The notes under the pieces were generated by a model. The model had not been told where the DNA came from, did no database searches, and was given only the letters and a program-made list of their open reading frames with translations. From assembly GCA_045541875.1 (NCBI GenBank), contig JAZQJX010000096.1, forward strand, positions 1-64,000: a stretch of 64,000 bases of DNA. Direction: 5' to 3'. The position numbers were made by a program, and so were the translations under genes. Positions 8,131-16,028 of the stretch are shown piece after piece. Source of the DNA: RGIG1828 sp045541875 (GTDB lineage Bacteria; Bacillota; Clostridia; UMGS1810). Position 1 is the stretch's first letter. Each line of letters starts with the position of its first letter.

Positions 8131-8193
8131 AAAAGAAAATCCATAGCCGATAATAGCTAAGTTTACTATTATAATCTATGGATTTTTTCTTTT
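8131..8193 (+). terminator. Terminator after the PH-like membrane protein gene
   Basis: AAAAGAAAATCCATAG (8131-8146) pairs with CTATGGATTTTTTCTTTT (8176-8193), with an inner stem ATAATAG/CTATTAT. From here to 8385 I see only A/T-rich non-coding DNA. Confidence 0.8.
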
Positions 8194-8385
8194 GATCAAT
8201 TATCTTCTGCCAGGAGTGTGTTATTTATCACAATCTAATATTTCGTTTTCTTTTGATGTAAATAAAATAAGACAGCGTCTGTTTATGTGTTCGTAAAAGC
8301 GAAACATAAATTGTAAATATACTTATAAACTGTGTCGACATTTATAAATACTTATGATATAATGAACACAGTAATCCTTGCTGTC

Positions 8386-8476
8386 GCAAGTCTTTACGGC
8401 TTCGCCGTTTGTGTGCCTTGGCACACCTGTGTCATTGACGGCTTCGTAAAAATACCCTTGCAAGCAAGTATTTTTA
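8386..8476. repeat. Cluster of short hairpins in the island
   Basis: Within 90 bp there are four inverted repeats: CTTGC-TGTC-GCAAG, ACGGC-TTC-GCCGT, GTGTGCC-TT-GGCACAC, and AAAATAC ... GTATTTT around CCTTGCAAGCAA. It is richer in G+C than its surroundings and has no coding frame. It looks like an interspersed palindromic element or structured RNA. TATAAT-like boxes lie just before (near 8357) and after (near 8484). Confidence 0.6.
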
Positions 8477-8542
8477 CTCATGGTATAATAAATACGATTA
8501 AAACCTAAGTACGAAACAAAATACCATATAGCATAAGTGTAA

Positions 8543-8770
8543 TATGAAAAAAATACCCATATTGCAAATTCTTTCATCGATAGCATACTGCAAACCATCG
8601 AACTGCGTGTGTTTGAACTTAGTCTTCCCGAAAAGGATGGAAGAGTATGGTATGAAGCAGATATTGATTATGAATCTGGCAGTAGAAATACAAAAAGGGT
8701 AGTGTTTTCTAATGACGGACTGATTTTTGTAACCTATGACCATTACGAAACTTTTATAGAAATAAGATAG
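8543..8770 (+). pseudogene. 5'-truncated remnant of a small unknown protein
   Basis: A frame open from 8543 to TAG at 8768-8770 reads about 75 residues of protein-like sequence (for example LPEKDGRVWYEADIDYESG and RVVFSNDGLIFVTYDHYETF) but has no usable start codon or ribosome binding site. It ends 14 bp before the barstar gene, as if it were the tail of the preceding operon gene. I do not recognise the family. Its position beside barstar suggests another immunity-type protein, by inference only. Confidence 0.5.
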
Positions 8771-8783
8771 GAGGCAAGTGTAA

Positions 8784-9065
8784 ATGAATAATATAAAATT
8801 GGATTTTTCAGACTGTAATTATATTATGGAAGTGTATGAATATGTAAAAAAACAGTTCAAATTACCTGATTACTGCGGTAATAATCTTGATGCGTTGTGG
8901 GATTTCCTAAGGGACGAATGCCCCCTTGATGCCAAAATAGACATTGACGGTATTGAGTATTTAAACAATAAATTTGACGGACACGGAGACGAAATCAAGA
9001 AAATATTCGAAGACTTACCAAGAGAATATGGAAATGAAAAAATAAAAGTTATTATACATTCTTAA
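8784..9065 (+). CDS. Barstar-family ribonuclease inhibitor
   Basis: A 93-residue acidic protein of the barstar family, which binds and blocks barnase-type RNases. The family core is clear: DYCGNNLDALWDFLRDEC (residues 31-48), where the helix-2 aspartate and the NLDALWD motif contact the RNase active site, and a C-terminal strand KIKVIIHS. Length equals typical barstars (about 90). Start ATG 8784 follows AGGAGGCAAG. No barnase-type toxin is encoded nearby, so it is an orphan immunity gene inside the tRNA-flanked island, probably protective against RNase toxins of competitors or of a lost partner. Confidence 0.88.
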   Translation: MNNIKLDFSDCNYIMEVYEYVKKQFKLPDYCGNNLDALWDFLRDECPLDAKIDIDGIEYLNNKFDGHGDEIKKIFEDLPREYGNEKIKVIIHS

Positions 9066-9228
9066 AAACTGATTTTGATATGCTTGACTACAAAGTACAT
9101 TATATTATATAATAATCAAAACAAATAATTAGTAGTTCAGTTTAGTAATAGAATTATCGTGTTATTCGTGAAATACGTGGAATTTGTTTAGTTTTGCGTG
9201 CGTGATTCGATTGTCCAACAGGACAATC
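9066..9228. other. Non-coding right end of the island with hairpin at the att junction
   Basis: A/T-rich and non-coding. It ends in a perfect hairpin, GATTGTCC-AACA-GGACAATC (9209-9228), directly abutting the tRNA-derived repeat at 9229. A hairpin exactly at the junction may be a recombinase arm site or chance. Confidence 0.5.
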
Positions 9229-9283
9229 ACTACGGATCAGAAGGTCAGGGATTCGAATTCTCTGCGGCGCGCTTATTTAAAAA
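9229..9283 (+). repeat. attR-like direct repeat (tRNA-Arg 3' half copy)
   Basis: Identical over 55 bp to 6907-6961. It contains the anticodon loop, T-arm and 3' acceptor strand of tRNA-Arg but no 5' half, so it is not a functional tRNA. It marks the right boundary of the island. Confidence 0.9.
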
Positions 9284-9318
9284 CCGTTGATTTCCAAAAG
9301 GAAGTCAACGGTTTTTGT
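9279..9318 (+). terminator. Terminator beyond the right att repeat
   Basis: AAACCGTTGATTTCC (9281-9295) pairs with GGAAGTCAACGGTTT (9300-9314), then T's. It is a stronger hairpin than the one now following tRNA-Arg at 6957, and was probably the tRNA's original terminator before the island inserted. Confidence 0.8.
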
Positions 9319-9398
9319 GTAAATAATCATAAGAATGATATCTTTTTATCTGTAGTTTATTAAAAGTACTGAACATGGATTGAAATTTAAAAAATTGC

Positions 9399-9427
9399 TT
9401 GATATTTTCATCCGTATGTAGTATAAT
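9399..9427 (+). promoter_or_regulatory. Promoter of the SRP RNA gene
   Basis: TTGATA (9399-9404), 17-bp spacer, TATAAT (9422-9427); the RNA 5' end follows 7-8 bp later. Confidence 0.85.
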
Positions 9428-9433
9428 ATATGA

Positions 9434-9706
9434 TGTCGTACAGCCGGGGCGGTAGCGGTGCCCTGTACTTGCAATCCGCTATAGCAAGGGTCATGTCTTT
9501 ATTGAGGATTACACTTTTCGTGTAGTACCGTCATATCAATGTTGATGGTCGGGTCTTGCGCAATATGCGTTTGTGAACCTGGTCAGGTGAGGAATCAAGC
9601 AGCCATAAGCAAAGTCTGCATATGTGCCGCAAGAGTGCCCGGCCTGAGTTGTATATGGCGGCAAACGTGCGGGGAGTCGGATTCGATTTAAAGACGTACG
9701 ACTTTT
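9434..9706 (+). ncRNA. ffs: Signal recognition particle RNA, large bacterial type
   Basis: The terminal helix GTCGTAC (9435-9441) pairs with GTACGAC (9696-9702), followed by a T-run. The Alu domain shows the conserved GGTGCCCTGTACTTGCAATC block then CGCTATAGCAAGGG. The S-domain helix 8 reads GGTCAGG-TGAGGAATCA-AGCAGCC, the Ffh-binding site. The roughly 270-nt length is that of Bacillus/Clostridium scRNA with an Alu domain. It sits directly upstream of dnaX, a conserved neighbour in Firmicutes. Confidence 0.95.
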
Positions 9707-9737
9707 TTTAAAACAAATCTGACAGGAAGTGATGAAA

Positions 9738-11390
9738 GTGGCATATCAGGCGTTGTACAGAAAATGGAGACCGATGAAGTTCGATGATGTTATTGGTCAA
9801 AGTCATATAACCGAAACAGTGAAAAACGAAATGCGTTCAGGAACTATTGCTCATGCATATCTTTTCACAGGTACCCGCGGAACAGGTAAAACCACTACGG
9901 CAAAAATACTCAGCCGTGCACTCAACTGTCAATCTCCCATAGATGGAAACCCTTGTAACGAGTGTGAGGTATGCAGATCAATTATCAGCGAAGTATGTCT
10001 TGATGTTCAGGAAATTGATGCTGCATCCAACACAGGCGTAGAAAATATAAGAGACATAATTTCACAGGTTCAGTATCTTCCCACCATGGGAAAATATAAA
10101 GTATTTATCATAGACGAGGTTCACATGCTTTCAAAAGGAGCGTTCAATGCCCTTTTAAAAACCCTTGAAGAGCCTCCTGCACATGTTGTATTTATCCTTG
10201 CAACAACAGAGGTGCAGTCTATTCCTGCAACAATTCTTTCAAGATGCCAGAGATTTGATTTTAAAAATATTTCAATTGATGATATTGTTTCAAACATAAA
10301 GACCATTCTTGCATCCGAAAACATAGAAGCAGATGAAGATGCTCTTGAATATGTTGCATATCTTGGGGACGGCTCAATGAGAGATTCTCTGAGCATCCTT
10401 GACCGTTGTCTTGCTTTTTCGTCCGACAGTCTCAGCCTTGGAAAGATTATTGATGTAGTGGGAGCAGTTGATGACAAAATTCTTTACGAATTTGCAAAGG
10501 ATGTTGCAAATAACGATACAGCAACAGCTCTGATGCGCTTTAATAGTTGCATAAATGACGGCAAAAATCTTGATAACATTGCAAAAGGACTTTTGAATGT
10601 TTTCAGGGAAATCATAATGTACAAAATAAATGAGGAAAACTTTTCTGCAAGCAAAATCAAAAAAGAGTATCTCAAAGAATGTGCTCATCTTTTTGATGTG
10701 GCATCTCTTTCAAATTACATAAACATTATTTCAGAGTGCATTGCCTCTTTCAAAAGTTTTGCATCTCAGAGAGTGCTTTTTGAATGTGTGCTTGTTCGTC
10801 TCACAACTCCTCAGATGAACTCAGACTATACATCTGTTCTTGCGAGAATAAGCGCTCTTGAAAACAAGATGGCATCAGGAGTTTTTGTATCTTCATCATC
10901 TGCAGATGAAAATAAGCAAAATATATCGCAAAAAGAGAAAAAAACCGATACCAAATCAGGGGACAAAGACATATCCAAAGGAACTTCGAAAAGTGCACCT
11001 GAAGATGTAAACGCCAAAGAAACCCCTGCTACAGAGAATAAAACCGGCTTGGGTGGTGCAGTTCAGAATGTGATGCAAAAATGGCCTGAAGTAACAGATT
11101 ATCTTTTAAACAACGGTAAAATTGCACTTTACACCAATCTTCTTGGCTCAAATGTATATGAAGAAGACGGAACTCTTATAATCAGGGTGGATGATGAATC
11201 CAAAAAACATATGCTTTGTGAAAAGGTGAATGCAGATCTTTTAAAAGATGTGATAATATCTTCAACAGGTGTTGATGTGAGAGTGAAAATTGTGTGTGGA
11301 GGTTCAGAGGAAAATACTTCAGATGACGATATTTTCAAAAATCTGGACAGCCTTGGTAAAAATTTTCCCGACAACTTTAATATTAACTAA
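9738..11390 (+). CDS. dnaX: DNA polymerase III subunit gamma/tau
   Basis: Clamp-loader ATPase that loads the sliding clamp and couples the replisome. 550 residues: AAA+ domain with Walker A GTRGTGKTTTAK, a four-cysteine zinc module around CNECEVC, Walker B IIDEVHMLSKGAFNALLKTL, and sensor 1/SRC motif LSRCQRFDF. A clamp-loader collar follows, then a low-complexity charged linker (about residues 395-440) and a tau-like C-terminal domain. GTG at 9738 gives the family's MAYQALYRKWRP start, with AGGAAG 8 nt upstream; GTG 9729 and ATG 9732 are too close to that site. It lies downstream of ffs. No frameshift heptamer for a separate gamma product was recognised. Confidence 0.96.
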   Translation: MAYQALYRKWRPMKFDDVIGQSHITETVKNEMRSGTIAHAYLFTGTRGTGKTTTAKILSRALNCQSPIDGNPCNECEVCRSIISEVCLDVQEIDAASNTGVENIRDIISQVQYLPTMGKYKVFIIDEVHMLSKGAFNALLKTLEEPPAHVVFILATTEVQSIPATILSRCQRFDFKNISIDDIVSNIKTILASENIEADEDALEYVAYLGDGSMRDSLSILDRCLAFSSDSLSLGKIIDVVGAVDDKILYEFAKDVANNDTATALMRFNSCINDGKNLDNIAKGLLNVFREIIMYKINEENFSASKIKKEYLKECAHLFDVASLSNYINIISECIASFKSFASQRVLFECVLVRLTTPQMNSDYTSVLARISALENKMASGVFVSSSSADENKQNISQKEKKTDTKSGDKDISKGTSKSAPEDVNAKETPATENKTGLGGAVQNVMQKWPEVTDYLLNNGKIALYTNLLGSNVYEEDGTLIIRVDDESKKHMLCEKVNADLLKDVIISSTGVDVRVKIVCGGSEENTSDDDIFKNLDSLGKNFPDNFNIN

Positions 11391-11431
11391 AATATTATGA
11401 TTTTTCCTGTGTTATTTTGAAACTCTTTAAG

Positions 11432-11460
11432 TTGACATATTTGTATAAATATGGTATAAT
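11432..11460 (+). promoter_or_regulatory. Consensus promoter of the hom-thrB-lysC cluster
   Basis: TTGACA (11432-11437), 17-bp spacer, TATAAT (11455-11460), with a leader of about 40 nt before hom. No T-box or riboswitch is visible in the leader. Confidence 0.9.
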
Positions 11461-11508
11461 TAATAATTATTTTTCATAACAGATAAAAGTGTTTGGAGGT
11501 TTAAACAA

Positions 11509-12723
11509 ATGACTAAAATAGCAATTATCGGATTCGGAGTTGTTGGTTCCGGTGTGTATGAAGTAATAAGAAAAAATGCTGCGGAAATCACCGAAAAATC
11601 AGGAACCGAAATTGATATAAAGTATATCCTTGATATAAGGGATTTTTCAAATCATCCCGAAAGCCATCTTTTTGTGAATGATGTAAATATCATTGCACAA
11701 GATGATGAGGTTTCTGTTGTTGTAGAAACAATGGGAGGACTTGAACCTGCAAACACATTTTCCCGTCTTATGCTTTCAAAGGGCAAAACAGTTGTAACAT
11801 CCAATAAAGAACTTGTTGCAACTTACGGCGATGAACTTTTTGCATTAGCCTCTGAAAATGGCTGTGCATATTATTATGAAGCAAGTGTGGGCGGTGGAAT
11901 TCCTATCATTCGTCCCATGAAAAACTGCCTTAGCGCAAACAGGATTGAATCAGTGTTTGGAATTCTTAACGGAACAACAAACTACATTCTCACAAGAATG
12001 TTCACAGATAACGTATCCTTTGAATCAGCCCTTAAAGAGGCTCAGGAAAAAGGATATGCAGAAAAAGATCCCACGGCAGATGTTGACGGGTTTGACACCG
12101 GTAAAAAAATCAGCATTCTTTCTTCAATGATTAACGGCGAAAAAATCAATCACGAAGATGTTCACACAGAAGGTATCCGCAGCATAACTCTTATAGACAC
12201 GGAATTTGCACAGAGTTTCGGCTATAGCATAAAACTTATCGGCAGTTGCAGACGTGTGGATGACAAATACAGTGTAGTGGTTGCACCCATGCTCGTGGAA
12301 AAAGATTCTCCTCTTGCGGGAGTAAATGATGTTTTCAACGGAATTATGGTTTGCGCAAATATGCTGGGTGATGCATTTTTCTATGGCAGAGGCGCAGGAA
12401 AACTACCGACAGCGAGTGCGGTTGTGGCAGATGTTATAGATGCCATAAGAAGCAAAGAACTTGTATTTAAAGCACCCTGGACAAAAGCAACGGGAAACGT
12501 TCTTGTACCTTATGATAAAATAGAATGTGCAATGTATGTTTGTCTTAGTGAAACAGATGATGAAACTGTAGCAAAAGTTTGTCAGATTTTTGGAAACGAT
12601 CTCAAAATTATTGTTAAAGACGGATATGTTGCATTCATAACCGGTAAGGATACAATTTCTGCCATAGATGAAAAACTATCAAAAATTAATGCAAAAGTAA
12701 ATAATAAACTGATGATTCTCTGA
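11509..12723 (+). CDS. hom: Homoserine dehydrogenase
   Basis: Reduces aspartate semialdehyde to homoserine, the branch leading to threonine and methionine. 404 residues: N-terminal NAD(P)-binding Rossmann motif GFGVVGSGVYEV (8-19), catalytic domain with NGTTNYIL and the KDPTADVDGFD block, and a C-terminal ACT-like region (about 330-404) for feedback control. ATG follows GGAGG. First gene of a threonine-branch cluster with thrB and lysC; asd and thrC are not in the window. Confidence 0.96.
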   Translation: MTKIAIIGFGVVGSGVYEVIRKNAAEITEKSGTEIDIKYILDIRDFSNHPESHLFVNDVNIIAQDDEVSVVVETMGGLEPANTFSRLMLSKGKTVVTSNKELVATYGDELFALASENGCAYYYEASVGGGIPIIRPMKNCLSANRIESVFGILNGTTNYILTRMFTDNVSFESALKEAQEKGYAEKDPTADVDGFDTGKKISILSSMINGEKINHEDVHTEGIRSITLIDTEFAQSFGYSIKLIGSCRRVDDKYSVVVAPMLVEKDSPLAGVNDVFNGIMVCANMLGDAFFYGRGAGKLPTASAVVADVIDAIRSKELVFKAPWTKATGNVLVPYDKIECAMYVCLSETDDETVAKVCQIFGNDLKIIVKDGYVAFITGKDTISAIDEKLSKINAKVNNKLMIL

Positions 12724-12762
12724 TATATGTTTATCGGTTCTTAAATCATCCCGGGGGTAGCC

Positions 12763-13659
12763 ATGTTTAAAGTCAGAGTTCCGGCGTCCACTGCTAATCT
12801 CGGTCCCGGATTTGACTGTATGGGTATAGCGCTTAATCTATATAATACAGCAGATTTTGAAAGGACAGATTCAGGATTTGAAATCAAAATTCTTGATGAA
12901 AGCAGTGCATACGTTCCTACAAATGAGAATAATCTTTTATATAAAGCAATGGATGCCGTATATAAAAAAGCAGGAGAAGTTTTAGACGGCATAAAAATAA
13001 CAGTTAAATCAGACATTCCTGTAACAAGAGGTCTTGGAAGCAGTTCTTCGGGCATTGTCATGGGACTTGTCGGAGCAAATCATCTTCTTGATGACAGGTT
13101 TTCAAAAGATGAACTTCTTCATCTTGCCACAATTCTGGAAGGACATCCCGATAATGTTACTCCGGCACTGCTTGGAGGATATACGATTTCTTATGCAGAA
13201 AGAGAAAAAGTGATATATTCACGCACCGATGTTTCCTGCAATTTGAGGTTTGCGGCAATGATTCCTGATTTTTATCTGCAGACAAAACGGTCAAGACTTG
13301 CTCTTCCGAAATTTGTGCACATGCGGAACGTGACATATAATGTTGCTCATGCATCGCTCCTTGCATCTGCTTTTTTTTCGGGTGATGAAAAACTCCTGTA
13401 TTCCTGCTTCAGGGATAAGATTCATCAAAGATTCAGGTTTCCTTTCATAAAAAGCGGTGAATATATCACAAGATGTGCAAGAAGGTTTGGTGCCTACGGA
13501 AGTTTTATAAGTGGCGCCGGCCCCACAATCATGTCAGTTATCAGCAAGGATAATGCTGATTTTGAATATAATATGAGACAGCTTATAAAAACAAATCTAA
13601 AAAACTGGCGTCTTGTAATGCTTGAAGCAGACAATGAAGGCACAGTTATTCAATATTGA
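12763..13659 (+). CDS. thrB: Homoserine kinase
   Basis: Phosphorylates homoserine for threonine synthase. 298 residues of the GHMP kinase superfamily: N-terminal PASTANLGPGFD motif, ATP-binding PVTRGLGSSSSG loop (about 87-98), and a C-terminal GAYGSFISGAGPT motif. Starts at ATG 12763 behind GGGGGTAG, 39 bp after hom, and is followed 15 bp later by lysC. Confidence 0.96.
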   Translation: MFKVRVPASTANLGPGFDCMGIALNLYNTADFERTDSGFEIKILDESSAYVPTNENNLLYKAMDAVYKKAGEVLDGIKITVKSDIPVTRGLGSSSSGIVMGLVGANHLLDDRFSKDELLHLATILEGHPDNVTPALLGGYTISYAEREKVIYSRTDVSCNLRFAAMIPDFYLQTKRSRLALPKFVHMRNVTYNVAHASLLASAFFSGDEKLLYSCFRDKIHQRFRFPFIKSGEYITRCARRFGAYGSFISGAGPTIMSVISKDNADFEYNMRQLIKTNLKNWRLVMLEADNEGTVIQY

Positions 13660-13674
13660 ATTGGAGGTATAAAA

Positions 13675-14883
13675 ATGGGCTTAATAGTTCAAAAATTCGG
13701 CGGTTCATCTGTACGCGATGCCGAAAGGGTAATGAATGTTGCCAATAGAATTGTTGACACATACAAGCAGGGGAATTCTGTTGTTGTAGTTGTTTCAGCA
13801 CAGGGTGACACAACAGATGATTTAATTGAAAAGGCAAAAGAGATTAATCCCAAAGCATCAAAAAGAGAAATGGATATGCTTCTTTCAACAGGAGAACAGA
13901 TTTCAATTTCCCTTCTTGCAATGGCAATACAAAAACTGGGTTATCCTGTAGTATCCCTCACAGGATGGCAAATTGGGATGAAAACCGATGCAAACTACGG
14001 AAGCGCCCGTATTTCAAAAATTGACACGGAGCGTCTTCATAAGGAAATAGATTCCAATCATATTGTTATTGTTGCCGGTTTTCAGGGAATCAATAAATAT
14101 GATGATATAACAACTCTCGGAAGAGGCGGTTCAGATACATCTGCTGTTGCAATTGCAGCAGCACTTCGTGCAGATATGTGTGAAATCTATACAGACGTTG
14201 ACGGTGTTTACACAGCAGACCCAAGAATTGTTCCCACAGCAAAGAAACTTGATTCAATTTCATATGATGAAATGCTCGAACTTGCAAGTCTTGGTGCAAA
14301 TGTACTTCACAATCGTTCTGTTGAAATGGCAAAAAAATATAATATAAATCTGACTGTACGCTCCAGCTTGAATAAAAATGAAGGTACAGTTGTTAAGGAG
14401 GTAAACAAAGTGGAAAAAATGTTGGTCAGAGGTGTGACAAGAGATAATGATGTTGCAAGAGTTTCTATCTGCAATATTGAAGATAAACCCGGTATGGCGT
14501 TTAAAGTATTTTCACTTCTTGCAGGAAAAGGCATAAATGTTGATATTATCCTTCAGTCAATTGGCAGAGAAGGTATGAAAGATATCAGTTTCACAGTGTC
14601 TGAAGGAAACCTTGAAAAGACAGTTGAACTTCTTGAATCAAACAAAGAGTCTCTTTGCTTTGAAGAAATAAAAACAAGCACAGAATATTCAAAGGTTTCA
14701 ATTGTAGGCTCCGGTATGGTTAATAATCCCGGAGTTGCAAGCACAATGTTCGAAGCACTTTATGATGCAAACATCAATATTCATATGATTTCCACATCAG
14801 AAATCAAAGTATCTGTTCTTATTAACAAGAAAAATGCAGACAGAGCGGTTAGCGTAATTCACGATAAATTTAATTTTGCATAA
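13675..14883 (+). CDS. lysC: Aspartate kinase, monofunctional
   Basis: First step of the aspartate family pathway (lysine, threonine, methionine). 402 residues: amino-acid kinase domain starting VQKFGGSSV with TLGRGGSDTSA and DVDGVYTADPR motifs, then two ACT domains (about 255-402) that bind feedback inhibitors. GGAGG precedes ATG. It is last in the hom-thrB-lysC cluster and a strong terminator follows. A GGAGG plus GTG inside (about 14397-14410) could start a short ACT-only beta subunit as in Bacillus LysC; this is inferred. Confidence 0.96.
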   Translation: MGLIVQKFGGSSVRDAERVMNVANRIVDTYKQGNSVVVVVSAQGDTTDDLIEKAKEINPKASKREMDMLLSTGEQISISLLAMAIQKLGYPVVSLTGWQIGMKTDANYGSARISKIDTERLHKEIDSNHIVIVAGFQGINKYDDITTLGRGGSDTSAVAIAAALRADMCEIYTDVDGVYTADPRIVPTAKKLDSISYDEMLELASLGANVLHNRSVEMAKKYNINLTVRSSLNKNEGTVVKEVNKVEKMLVRGVTRDNDVARVSICNIEDKPGMAFKVFSLLAGKGINVDIILQSIGREGMKDISFTVSEGNLEKTVELLESNKESLCFEEIKTSTEYSKVSIVGSGMVNNPGVASTMFEALYDANINIHMISTSEIKVSVLINKKNADRAVSVIHDKFNFA

Positions 14884-14894
14884 TAGTGTTAATC

Positions 14895-14929
14895 CGGAGA
14901 CATGCACTCTTGTGTGTCTCCGTTTTTTT
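14895..14929 (+). terminator. Rho-independent terminator after lysC
   Basis: CGGAGACA (14895-14902) pairs with TGTCTCCG (14915-14922), followed by seven T. Confidence 0.92.
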
Positions 14930-14968
14930 GGCTAACATTTTGTCATATTGATGCTCAAGGGAGGATAT

Positions 14969-15724
14969 ATGAAATCTGAAAATAATAAATCCATGGATAA
15001 AATAGAGGGAAGAAATCCGGTGATGGAGGCACTTCGCTCCGGAAGGACGATAGATAAAATTCTTGTTCAAAAAGGCGAAAAACATGGTTCCGTCATAAAG
15101 ATTCTTGCTCTTGCAAAAGAGAAAAGGATTGCTGTATCATATGTAGAAAAGGCAAAACTTGATAAACTCTCTGCATCTCATTCTCACCAGGGCATAATTG
15201 CATATGCCGCAGTCAAAGAGTATGTGAGCGTGTCTGATATCATAAAAATTGCAAAATCGAAAAATGAACATCCTTTTATAGTAATTTGCGATGACATAGC
15301 CGATCCGCACAACCTCGGCTCAATACTCAGAAGTGCAAATGCTGCAGGTGTCCACGGAGTAATAATCTCAAAACATAATAGTGTTGGACTCAATGCTACA
15401 GTTGCAAAAACATCAGCAGGGGCAGTAGAATTTACGCCTGTCGCCAAGGTTTCAAGCATTGCCCGGACCATTGAACAGTTAAAAAAGGAAAATATATGGG
15501 TGGTTGGTGCAGATATGGATGGAGAAAACACCATATACACCCATGATTTTTCAGGCTCTGTTGCAATTGTAATCGGAAATGAGGGAAAGGGGATTTCCCA
15601 TCTTGTAAAAGAAAAGTGCGACTTTATAGTAAGAATTCCCATGCTTGGGAAAATATCATCACTGAACGCATCTGTAGCGGGTGCTTTGATGATATATGAG
15701 GTTGTACGCTCAAGGCAGAACTAA
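14969..15724 (+). CDS. rlmB: 23S rRNA 2'-O-methyltransferase, SpoU/TrmH family (RlmB-like)
   Basis: A 251-residue SPOUT methyltransferase for 23S rRNA G2251-type ribose methylation. An N-terminal substrate-binding domain starts with the EGRNPVMEALRSGRTI motif. The SPOUT motifs follow: DPHNLGSILRSANAAGVHG (motif 1), IGNEGKGISHL (motif 2) and SLNASVAGALMIYE (motif 3, knot). ATG 14969 follows GGGAGG; the upstream ATG 14948 lacks a site. It heads the run rlmB-ACT-UPF0210-RNase M5-like with short gaps. The exact target nucleotide is inferred from family. Confidence 0.9.
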   Translation: MKSENNKSMDKIEGRNPVMEALRSGRTIDKILVQKGEKHGSVIKILALAKEKRIAVSYVEKAKLDKLSASHSHQGIIAYAAVKEYVSVSDIIKIAKSKNEHPFIVICDDIADPHNLGSILRSANAAGVHGVIISKHNSVGLNATVAKTSAGAVEFTPVAKVSSIARTIEQLKKENIWVVGADMDGENTIYTHDFSGSVAIVIGNEGKGISHLVKEKCDFIVRIPMLGKISSLNASVAGALMIYEVVRSRQN

Positions 15725-15738
15725 CGGAGGAAAATGTT

Positions 15739-16011
15739 ATGAAAAAGGCGATAATCACAGTAATAGGTAAAGATAAAGTTGGTATAATTTACGGAGTTAC
15801 AAAAATTCTTTCAGAAAACAAAATAAACATTCTGGACATTTCACAGACAATTCTTGATGATATGTTCACAATGATGATGATTGTAGATATCGAAAACGCC
15901 TCAGCCCCCTTCGAGAAAATTTCAGAAGTGTTATCCATTGAAGGGAAAAAACTCGGCGTTGATGTGAGAATTCAACTTGAAAGCATATTTGAATCAATGC
16001 ACAGAATCTGA
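15739..16011 (+). CDS. ACT domain protein (UPF0237 family)
   Basis: A single ACT domain of 90 residues beginning KKAIITVIGKDKVGIIYGVT, the UPF0237 signature. It is a predicted small-molecule-binding regulator of unknown ligand. It is followed 17 bp later by the UPF0210 gene; the two families are very often adjacent and probably act together. Strong site (GGAGGAAAATGTT) before ATG. Confidence 0.9.
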   Translation: MKKAIITVIGKDKVGIIYGVTKILSENKINILDISQTILDDMFTMMMIVDIENASAPFEKISEVLSIEGKKLGVDVRIQLESIFESMHRI

Positions 16012-16028
16012 TTAAGGGGGCGTATTTG

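Noticed and set aside
8544..8702. A 52-codon plus-strand frame (MKKIPILQIL) before barstar.
   Set aside because: The overlapping frame 8543-8770 has far more protein-like composition and ends next to barstar; the 52-codon frame has no ribosome binding site.
9229..9271. A second tRNA-Arg gene.
   Set aside because: Only the 3' half is present; the 5' acceptor strand and D-arm are missing.
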